From Boswellia sacra (lineage: Eukaryota > Streptophyta > Magnoliopsida > Sapindales > Burseraceae): a stretch of DNA of 64,000 nucleotides. The notes under the pieces are model-generated. The model had not been told where the DNA came from. It saw only the letters and a list, made by a program, of their open reading frames with translations, and searched no databases. The stretch lies in contig SNVD02007468.1 in NCBI GenBank assembly GCA_013180625.2, positions 124,001 to 188,000 of the forward strand, given 5' to 3'. Both the position numbers and the translations under genes were made by a program. Below, one piece after another: positions 55,901 through 64,000 of the stretch (its first letter is position 1; every line of letters starts with the position of its first letter).

Positions 55901-58900
55901 CTCGGTGAGAAGGCCTGAAGGCCCCTGTTTCTGTCGGACATTGAGGATGTTGGCAGGTTCAACTTTCAATTCCATGGAAGAATTGAGTTGAGGAGGGATG
56001 ACCGGGGAGACAAAGTCTGTGGAATTGATTGCCGGTTTCAGCTGGAAAACATGAAATACCGGGTGAATCAGTGAGTTATCCGGCAGGTTAAGTTTGTAAG
56101 CAACTTGTCCTACTTTGGCCTCCACCGGAAAAGGACCATAGTAGCGGGGGCTAAGTTTCTCATTCCGTCGTTGAGCCAAAGATCGCTGCTTATATGGCTG
56201 TAATTTAAGATAAACCAGATCTCCTACACTGAATTGAAGCTCCCTTCTTTTACCATCTGCCATAATTTTCATCCGGGTTTGTGCTGTGCTCAAATTCTGT
56301 TTCAGCTCCTCCAATATAGCATCCCTTTCTTCCAAGAGTAATTCAACAGTGGAGACAGCAGTGGAATCATGTCCATAACGGACCAATGGAGGAGGGTCTC
56401 GGCCATATAGAATTTTAAAAGGCGTACATTTGGCAGAAGCATGAAAAGAAGTATTATACCAATACTCCGCCCAAGGAAGCCATTTGATCCATTGTCTTGG
56501 TTTGTTGGATGCAAAGCAGCGAAGATATGTTTCCAAACAGCGATTCACAACTTCGGATTGCCCATCCGATTGGGGATGATAGGCAGTGCTCCTCTTGAGG
56601 TTGGTGCCCTGGAGCCTGAACAATTCATTCCAGAATAAACTCAGAAAAATCCGGTCTCTATCCGTAACAATGGACCTAGGAAGCCCATGTAGACGCACCA
56701 CTTCCTTGAGGAAAACTACAGCTATAGCTGGGGCGTTGAAGGGGTGCCTAAGAGCTATGAAATGGGCAAATTTGCTCAGCCGGTCAACCACCACTAAAAT
56801 CGTATCAAAGCCTTCAGATTTCGGAAGTCCTTCTATAAAGTCTATGGCAAGATCTTCCCATACTTGTGTAGGCAGTGGTAAGGGCTGTAATAATCCTGCT
56901 GGAGACATGGCAAGATACTTGTTCTGTTGGCACACCGGGCAAGCTTCCACATAGCGTTTGATAGTCTTCTTCATTCCCACCCAATAGAATTCCTTGGTAA
57001 TCCGGTGGGTCGTTTTCAGCAATCCAGAATGTCCCCCAATGGAGCTGTCATGAAATTCTTTGAGCAGCTTGGGGATTAAGGATGAATTTGACTCAATACC
57101 ATTCGGCCCTTGTATAATAAAGTGCCATGAACTACTGTAAATCCCTCCTTAACTGAGTTTCCCGCCAAAATCTCTGCTTTAATTTTGCTCAATTCAGCAT
57201 CTTCATTCACTGCTTGCTGTATCTCCTGGACATCGAAAGAAGGAGAAAAGGCTATAGCAGCAAATTTAGGATGGCGGGAAAGGGCATCAGCAGCTTTATT
57301 CTCCAGTCCCGGTTTATATTGAATTTCGAAATCGAACCCCAACAGTTTTGTTACCCATTTTTGGTGCTCAGTACTGATGAGACGCTGCTCCAATAGGTAT
57401 TTGAAACTTTTCTGATCTGTCTGTACAATGAATTTGCGTCCCAAGAGATAGGGCCGCCATTTCTGGATAGCCAAGACCACTGCCATTAGTTCACGCTCAT
57501 AGACAGATTTAAGCCGCTGACTAGGAGGGAGTATATGACTAAAATAGGCTATGGGCCGATGTTCCTGCATTAGAACCGCCCCTAATCCCACTCCAGATGC
57601 ATCAGTGTTGAGGAGAAATGGTTTAGAAAAGTTTGGGAGGGCCAGAACTGGAACTTCAGTCATAGCCTGTTTTAAGCGATTGAATGCTTCCTCAGCTGTT
57701 GGATTCCACCCGAAATTATCCTTTTTCAACTGTTCTGTCAGGGGTTGAGTTATATTACCATAGTTTCTAACGAATTTTCTGTAATACCCAGTGAGACCTA
57801 GGAAGCCTCTCAACTCCTTCAAATTCCGAGGTCTAGGCCAGTGCAGCATAACCTGGATCTTTGATTGATCCACTGAAACCCCCTCTGGTGAGATAATGTG
57901 GCCCAAATAATCCAATTCGGTACGAGCAAACATACATTTCTTCCTATTCGCATACAATTTATGTGCTGCCAGAGTTTGTAGCACCATTTCAAGATGTTTC
58001 ACGTGGTCTGCCAGGCTAGGACTATAGATCAGGATGTCATCAAAGAAGACAAGGATGAACTTCCGCAAGAATGGCCGGACAATTTCGTTCATCAGAGATT
58101 GAAATGTAGAAGGGGCGTTAGTGAGGCCAAAGGGCATTACCAGGAATTCATAATGGCCGTCATGGGTGCGGAAAGCTGTCTTATGAATATCTTCCGGTCT
58201 AATTCGGATCTGATGATAGCCTGATTTTAGGTCCAGTTTTGAAAATATTGTGGCCCCGTGAAGTTCATCTAACAATTCATCGATCACTGGGATTGGGAAC
58301 TTGTTCGGCACGGTAACTTGATTGAGGGCTCGGTAGTCCACACAAAACCGCCAGCTTCCATCCTTCTTTTTGACTAGCAAGACAGGACTGGAAAAGGGAC
58401 TACTACTGGGGCGGATTATGCCAGCTGCAAGCATTTCCTGGACCAGGTGTTCTATTTCGGCCTTTTGGATGTGGGGATACCGGTATAGGCGAACAGAAAT
58501 TGGCTGGCTTCCTTCCTTGAGTATAATGGCATGATCTTGGCTTCGTTCCAGAGGCAACCCAGGAGGCAAATGAAATACCGAATCATGAGTGTGCAGCAAC
58601 CGGCTTATTTCTGCTGGAATTTCCGGTTCTTCCTGTGTATTAGTAACTGACAGGGCACTCAACTCTAGCAAGAGGCCTTGTCCCCCTCCTTTAACGGCCT
58701 TGAACAGATTCTTCAACTTAACTTGAGCTTTACACAGACTAGGGTCCCCCTGAAGGATTACCCTGTGACCATCCACAGTAAACTCCATTGTCAGTGCTTT
58801 GCAATCAAACCGGATGACCCCTAAATTTTCCAGCCACTTCATGCCCAAAACCAAATCCGATCCTCCCAGCTCCAGGGGAAGGTAGTCCTCCACCACCTCC

Positions 58901-61900
58901 AACCCTTGCAGAGACAGAACAACTCCCTTGCACACCCCTTCACCTTTAATCGGCCTTCCCGTACCCAGGAGGATCCCGTACCCTTCAGTCTTATCCAAGG
59001 GTAAGCTCAAATTCTGCACCAATTGCCTTAAAATGAAATTATGTGTAGCCCCTGGGTTGACAGAACAATGACATCCTCCGTTCCCATGGTTCCCACTAAC
59101 TTAATCGTTTTGGGAGAAGTGAGGCCCACCACTGAATTCATCGATAGCTCTATCATCTCCGACTTTTCCGGCATCTGGTCGTCCTCATCTTCGATTTGCC
59201 CCTCCTCGGGGTTCTGTTCCTCCCCCGCTTCCTGTATCACCATGACTTGCAACTCCTGAAATCGGCAACGGTGCCCCAGTAAAACTTCTCGTCGCATCGG
59301 TAGCACAGGCCCTTTTCTCTCTTGGCCTGCAGCTCGGCATCAGATAATCGCCGGAACTGCACGTTGCCCTTCTTTGCACCCGCCTTCTCTGGAAATGTCG
59401 TGGAACGCATTTGGGGCGTTAATGAGCTTCGGACTTGGGTTGTAACGGGTTGGGCCGCACTCCTCCTTTCTCCAAAAAGCCCACCAGTTTTATAACTCTT
59501 AAGGGCCGAGTTTTTAACTTCAATTTTCTGGGCCAAGTCCATTATCCTTCCCAGACCCGTGGGTCGATAGGCCCGTAATTCAACCCTAATGTCTGGTTTC
59601 AGCCCATTCACAAATTGGCCTTCCAATATATGGTCCGGCAGATCTGCCATCGTCGACGATATTCTTTCGAATTGCCGCCGGTATTCTCGCACCGTCCCTT
59701 CCTGCCGGAGCGCCAAAAATTGTTCCGATAACCCTTCCTTATTATCCCGAAATCGTTCCAGCAGCAGTTCTTTGAGCTCAGCCCAGGAGCGGAATGGGCG
59801 TCTGGAGTCTTCCCACTGGCGCCAAGCGAAAGCTTCGCCTTCCATGGAAACCGCAACCGCCATCAGTTTTTCAGCCTCACCCATGTGGTTCAACGAGAAG
59901 AAATGTTCTACTCGATACACCCACTCATCCGGATCACCCCCGCTGAACGTCGGCATCTCTACCTGCCGAGTTCTGATTTCTCCTCTACGCGTCTCACCAA
60001 GCTTCCAGCCATAGTTTGGGGATTGAGAATCCTCACCCTCAACCTTCAAGGGGCTCCCCCTTGAATCCATCTCCATCGACTCCAGCTTCTGCAGAATCGC
60101 TGCTATGTTTTGTTCCAGGTTTTGAACTCTAATCAATCCGTCTTTAACAGCCCCGAGGTCTCCCTGGAACCTGGTGATTTTCTCTTCCAACTCATCTATT
60201 CTTCCCTCCCCTTTTTTAGCCATTTAAGGATTTCAACCGGCTCTGATACCAAACTGATAGGAACCTCACTGCAACAATGTCTAGAACGCACACTCACACA
60301 CACTTTTAATTGAAATTAAAGAACAACAGAGGAGGCAATAGCAGGAAATAGGATAAACAGAGGGAAAACTAGAACAGGAAATGGAATACTGCATAACTTC
60401 TGTGTTGAATTAAGAGACGTAGCAGGCAATTCGAGAGGCCTGCAAGCTCTCCATAGACACTGTGGTCTCCAAAATAACAGAATTCTCCTTCTCCACTCTA
60501 CTCTTCTCTCCTCCCTTATATACCAGCCTGTCCTTTTCTCTCCTTTCCTAAATTCGGGGTAACTAACTCCACAACCTACACACCAAATAAAAGCAACACA
60601 AAAAGCAAACAAAAAGCATCTAAAAGTATAACATACTACCCTTGCCAATATGCCAAATAACAACCCTGCCCCTTCCCTTATTTCTTGTTCCGCCTACTGT
60701 ATGTAAACTTAATAGGTGGCCTATCACTACCTCACCAGTCCCCATGCACAAATACATGATAAATGGATTCCTTCTAAGGTTGATATGAGGGGGATTTGAT
60801 CTCCAAACCTCTTATTCTGCTACAAGTGAATCTAACCAACTAAACTATTCCTTTGGGGATGTAAAATTTGACTTGCTTGTTATAATAGATTATAAACTTT
60901 GATTCTGTGTATGATCATTGGAAGTATACCGGTCCAAGATACTTGATGCAGTCTTGCTGAAGCCTCGATCTTGGGCACTCCTTGACTTCAACCTCTTTGC
61001 CCTCTCCAATATCTAACCTGTATAAGTAAATATATCAAAGAATTTGCAACATAGTGTTCTTTCTTGTGCAGAACAAGAAGCATGGCAAAAGTTAGAGAGA
61101 GAGATAAAGAGGCAACAAGTGCAGAACTGCAGGTAGTAGAATACTCTTATTTTTTCTTGCAAGTTCCTCATATTACTTTAGCATCCCTTGTTCTCAAATC
61201 TCTCTACAAACCATATAATGTACAAAACCTCTATGTCGCTTGAATTAGTTGAATAATCTTTTCAACACCTAAAATTATCATGTGCAATAAAGGAGGGCCA
61301 ACAATCATTACTTAGGTTGTAATCCACTGGATTACAAATGATTCTAGGTTCAGCCTAAAGCTCAAGTCTAGGTAGAATCAGAGAATAATAAATTAAAATG
61401 ATGAGAGGGACATGCTATACTCTTTTGTAACAAATGATTGTTAACATTACTTAGTGACCCTATTACACATGGCATTTTTATGTTTAAGCATTACTTACCA
61501 TTATTGCTTTCCCTTATCTTGTACATTTTTTTTTTAAATAAAAGAATAGGGGGTGGGCTAAGGCCCAAATTAAGAGGTTTTCTCCCCCAGCCGACCCCAA
61601 GGATCGAACCTGTGTGGCCAGGCAATGGAACAGCTGGAAAACCTATAAAATGAGAAGACAAGACTTTTATGCATAATTTTTCGATAGCTACTAGAATGCT
61701 TATGTTGTTGCATACCATTCATAGTACTAGCCCTCATAAGACGGGCATGGGAGACTCTGGAAGCAGATGCAATGAGACAAATTAATGTTCCTGAATTATC
61801 TAGTGTCTCCTAAATGGTCATTCAAATCTCTAATCACTTTTTTGGCATGACATTTGTGTACGCTTTACTTTGCACTATCTGCACCTCCACATTGACAGTC

Positions 61901-62772
61901 ATTGACTCTAGCAATAAACTATTTGATGTTGACATTCAATGGAGAATCTGAAAATGTATTTTTCCGCACCACAGGCTGAATATGTACAGTGATTAAAGAA
62001 ACAAAGTGATTTATTAAAGCAGATGCTCGTTCTAGCTCTTATAATAGCCCAAAAAAAAAAAATTCATATTGTAAGCTGACATACCAGTAGAAAAATGGCT
62101 GCCCTGTATCTCTCCTACCCCATTCTTCAAAGTACAAGTTCAAATTATGACCATACCGGTGCCTTGGATCAATCTACACCATGATATGTATAATATCATT
62201 AACAACAATAATATTCTAGTAGAAAAGCAGGTCTAGAAGAAATAATAAATAGTTATAACTGCAGTCTTACAGCTTCAATCCAATGTTGAAAAGCTAATTT
62301 TTGTGCCTTAGCATCTTTACTCGACCCTTTTCCAACCTGCCAAAGAGACAAATTGCATGACATGAACACTACTTTTATATTAAATATTGACATTATTCTA
62401 TTTGTCTATCACTTTGCTATGAAGGGAAGCAGACAACATACCTTCGAAGCAATCAAGCTGATCCTAGTCCAACGTGATGCTGCAGTTTCAGGTTTGTGAA
62501 AATTGAAGAAAGAGACTGTACTATGATTGAGTCTTGCATAATCTATTGCTTGCCACCTTCAAAGATCCACATTACTTGTAACCTTATTTACCATAGAAAG
62601 AGAGAGTTGCATTACTGAGGAAATTTTCAAGAGGCACTCACCAGAGCTCCTCAGCAACCACAGCAGAATCTGCCAGCCTTCGCCGCGTCCGGTAACTTCT
62701 GTAAACTTTCTGCAACTTCACTGCAGCATTTGATTCAGAACCATCATTTTTCTCTTGAGAATCCATCACCAT
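52991..62772 (-). CDS. IQM: IQM-type calmodulin-binding protein gene, nine exons, with a one-base frame break in exon 6
   Basis: Minus-strand exons: 62642-62772 (ATG at 62772), 62442-62556, 62271-62336, 62085-62173, 60930-61017, 54802-54947, 54598-54690, 53739-53840 and 52991-53467, all with GT donors and AG acceptors. Exons total 1307 bp, so the intended product would be 435 residues if exon 6 had 147 bp. Exon 1 has an IQ motif ([15 protein letters not shown], residues 18-32), a calcium-independent calmodulin-binding site. Exons 2-5 give the family core ([54 protein letters not shown]). Exons 6-8 give [36 protein letters not shown] and SAYSGHYRP. Exon 9 ends with [14 protein letters not shown] and [10 protein letters not shown]. 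Exon 6 has four G (54909-54912) where the frame needs five. Intron 5 (about 6 kb) holds a gypsy element and a SINE. Confidence 0.88.
55307..55778 (-). repeat. 3' LTR of gypsy element 2
   Basis: 472 bp. A G-rich purine tract (minus strand GGGCGGGGGGTAA) precedes its minus-strand start. Confidence 0.92.
55795..57060 (-). pseudogene. gypsy integrase and chromodomain-like C-terminus
   Basis: The 57022-55889 frame starts inside the H2C2 zinc region (C-PVC-QQNK) and carries the rve core ([37 protein letters not shown]), then the GPF-type C-terminal block ([20 protein letters not shown]). Past a stop at 55886, the same frame reads a chromodomain-like end ([17 protein letters not shown] to about 55795). 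Such a chromodomain would bind methylated histone in active relatives. Confidence 0.9.
57076..59022 (-). pseudogene. gypsy protease, reverse transcriptase and RNase H, open for 648 codons
   Basis: The order is retropepsin C-terminal half ([20 protein letters not shown]), RT ([52 protein letters not shown], and [11 protein letters not shown] with FFDD in place of the usual YxDD), then RNase H ([20 protein letters not shown] and ALSRHP). The start lies within the protease, whose active-site segment is in another frame near 59040. A frame break at about 57080 separates it from integrase. Confidence 0.92.
59028..60223 (-). pseudogene. gypsy gag and zinc knuckle, frame broken
   Basis: The ATG at 60223 starts a coiled-coil segment ([20 protein letters not shown]), then the Retrotrans_gag core ([35 protein letters not shown]). 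The CCHC knuckle starts at [12 protein letters not shown] near 59300, where the frame breaks. The second half ([14 protein letters not shown]) is in the 59306-59028 frame. Another break precedes the protease. Confidence 0.9.
60240..60251 (-). promoter_or_regulatory. Primer-binding site of gypsy element 2
   Basis: Minus-strand TGGTATCAGAGC, three bases after the 5' LTR end. Confidence 0.9.
60255..60726 (-). repeat. 5' LTR of gypsy element 2
   Basis: 472 bp, partner of 55307-55778. The differences are four transitions and two transversions, with no indels. Confidence 0.92.
61520..61665 (-). mobile_element. Possible SINE fragment in IQM intron 4
   Basis: The minus strand has a Pol III box B-like GGTTCGATCC (61591-61602 region) followed about 60 bp later by a short A-rich tail (TTTAAAAAAAAAA). 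A box A and a target duplication are not evident, so this may be a 5'-truncated SINE or an unrelated repeat. Confidence 0.35.
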
Positions 62773-62865
62773 CAATCCAGTTTCATGGAAATCCCCATAT
62801 CAGTTTGCTAGTAGTCAAATGAGAACATGAAGAGGAAACAGTACACGAAGAGAGATTAGGAGGAG

Positions 62866-62874
62866 CATATATAG
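62866..62874 (-). promoter_or_regulatory. Likely TATA box of the IQM gene
   Basis: The minus strand reads CTATATATG, 94 bp upstream of the start codon at 62772. A short upstream reading frame (ATG AAA CTG GAT TGA) lies 12 bp before the chosen start. Confidence 0.55.
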
Positions 62875-64000
62875 CCATTGTACGCAAGTAAAATCTCCAT
62901 CTATATTTAGCTTTTCTGTCAAGTTCACATCGAGCCCCTGTGCAGTTGTGTTAATGATCTCTGTGATTAGATGTAGAATTCAATATCCCATTAATGGGTG
63001 GGGCGGTACAACCTGCAGTGACAACTAACCACTTTTGGTCATGACTCACGAGCAAGAAGAAAGTGGCCTCCACTCGTCCATAGCATGTCATGCCAACACG
63101 CACTCCACTTCAACTATCGCTTGTTCTCCCCACAAGTTCTGATGGCTCAGGTAAGTTCGGCCGACATTTATTTGGCTCTTTCTTGTTGACTTCTATGTAT
63201 ATAGTATTTAGATATCTTCATGTGCTTGAAAATCATCAATTTTAAGCCTTGCATTTCATTCGGCTTGCCATTTGTGGTATAGTTTAATTTTTAAGCAGTG
63301 GCAGGATCCAAAATTCAAGTGAAAGTGAGATATGCATGGACCAGGATAAGTTATTCACCATTATCAGAAGCATGGTTCCAGACAGCGATTTGATGGCCAT
63401 AATATACGTCGTACCAATCATAATGGTGCACCAGCTGTTGTGCAGATTTGATTCGGCCTTTGGCAGCTTATTGAGCTGCTGTTCCAATTATGAACTATGA
63501 TTTAAAAATTGAGTTGTGTTGATCTGCAATGACTGGTGTAACAATCCGAGTTCGCAATTATCATCTGCAGTTCAGTCAAAACGTTAATGCCTTGGTCTGA
63601 CAATTCTTATTGTAAAAAGAAATCAGAACCTCAAAGAGAAGCTTTTTATCTTATCTTTGGTATAGCAATTATTAGGAAATGCGACAGCTAATTGCTAGCC
63701 GCGGTGGACCCTTGATCATTTAAGACATCCTTTCCAGCTCCGGGGTCTTACGACTATTTCCTGCCTTTACTTGAGTTGTCATATTGAGCTTAGTTGTCTG
63801 ATAGGGCAGCACTCTGTACTGTATATGGTATAAATGTTGACTCAAATTGAGCTTAATTTTTTTTTAATACGTTGTGGTTCATTTATTCTGTTTTCGTTTT
63901 AATATCTTATGAGAATTGTATTTTTGATAACATATTAATTAATATAGTATAATCGTTCTTTTTTTTCCTTGTCTTTCATGGTAAGAAATTAACTGTAAAT
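62875..64000. other. Upstream and intergenic DNA beyond the IQM gene
   Basis: I see no supported gene. The first few hundred bases should hold the IQM promoter. Short reading frames here (for example at 63284-63487, minus) show no family features. Confidence 0.5.

Larger units (their letters stand above)
55307..60726 (-). mobile_element. Ty3/gypsy chromovirus-like retrotransposon 2, complete, 5420 bp, young but defective
   Basis: Two 472-bp LTRs (55307-55778 and 60255-60726) begin TGATAG and end CTATCA and differ at six positions (98.7% identical). A perfect 5-bp duplication CTACC flanks the element (55302-55306 and 60727-60731). On the minus strand: primer site, gag, protease, RT, RNase H, integrase and a chromodomain-like end. 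The size, short LTRs and C-terminus suggest the Reina-type chromovirus lineage, which is inference. It lies in intron 5 of the IQM gene, in the same orientation. Confidence 0.92.
55271..60858 (-). mobile_element. tRNA-derived SINE, split by the gypsy element
   Basis: The minus-strand 5' part (60858-60727) has a Pol III box A-like TAGTTTAGTTGGTTAGA and a box B-like GAGATCAAATCC. The 3' part continues at 55306-55271 and ends in a 13-base poly(A). The two halves join exactly at the CTACC duplicated by the gypsy insertion. Flanking AGTC-AAATTTTAC (right) and AGTCCAAAATTCTAC (left) look like a decayed target duplication. The SINE lies in intron 5 of the IQM gene. Confidence 0.7.

Noticed and set aside
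56302..60014. Several plus-strand frames of 60-141 codons across gypsy element 2
   Set aside because: They are antisense shadows of the gag-pol coding sequence.
60735..60858. A tRNA gene, suggested by box A- and box B-like motifs
   Set aside because: No cloverleaf stems can be formed and a poly(A) tail with flanking duplication is present, so a SINE fits better.
63284..63487. 67-codon minus-strand reading frame
   Set aside because: No family features and no splice partners; probably chance in intergenic DNA.

Overview
This is nuclear DNA of a flowering plant, almost certainly a eudicot. It is AT-rich, with spliced genes (GT/AG introns), long (AT)n tracts and dense nested transposable elements. 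Most LTR retrotransposons use an initiator-Met tRNA primer site, whose reverse complement GCTCTGATACCA recurs. I cannot place it to genus; a woody rosid would fit, but that is a guess. I see no rRNA, tRNA gene, CRISPR array or bacterial operon.

Layout. 1-35.3 kb is a transposon nest. An old minus-strand Ty3/gypsy element (about 40 to 23 kb) has its pol split by a 6.0 kb gag-only retroelement (1562-7586). Its 5' LTR is split by a 10.15 kb CACTA transposon (11974-22124). That CACTA carries a second CACTA's transposase exons, LTR debris with a 92-bp higher-order repeat, and two pieces of host genes (one a PB1 domain). Next is a Ty1/copia element (about 24.5-35.3 kb, minus) that has lost its reverse transcriptase, is split by a CACTA-like element (24664-28757), and has a small LTR element (32235-34154) just upstream of its gag start. 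35.7-36.9 kb holds a Root_cap-family gene with one in-frame stop codon. 37.4-42.6 kb is a younger copia element about 0.4 kb upstream of that gene's TATA box. 42.6-47.3 kb is intergenic, with one well-delimited hAT-type MITE.

47.3-62.8 kb is the gene-rich end: a three-exon copper chaperone (CCH), an intact 697-codon PLS-class PPR gene, and on the opposite strand a nine-exon IQM-type calmodulin-binding gene. Intron 5 of the IQM gene holds a 5.4 kb chromovirus-like gypsy element with 98.7% identical LTRs, itself inserted into a tRNA-derived SINE. IQM exon 6 lacks one base relative to the conserved reading frame. 62.9-64 kb is promoter and intergenic DNA.

The host genes do not form a pathway: metal trafficking, organellar RNA processing, calmodulin signalling and a secreted root-cap-type protein. 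The most unusual object is the element at 1562-7586, whose two about 1.35 kb LTRs lie in inverted orientation yet are flanked by a perfect 5-bp target duplication inside a pol frame that resumes across the site.
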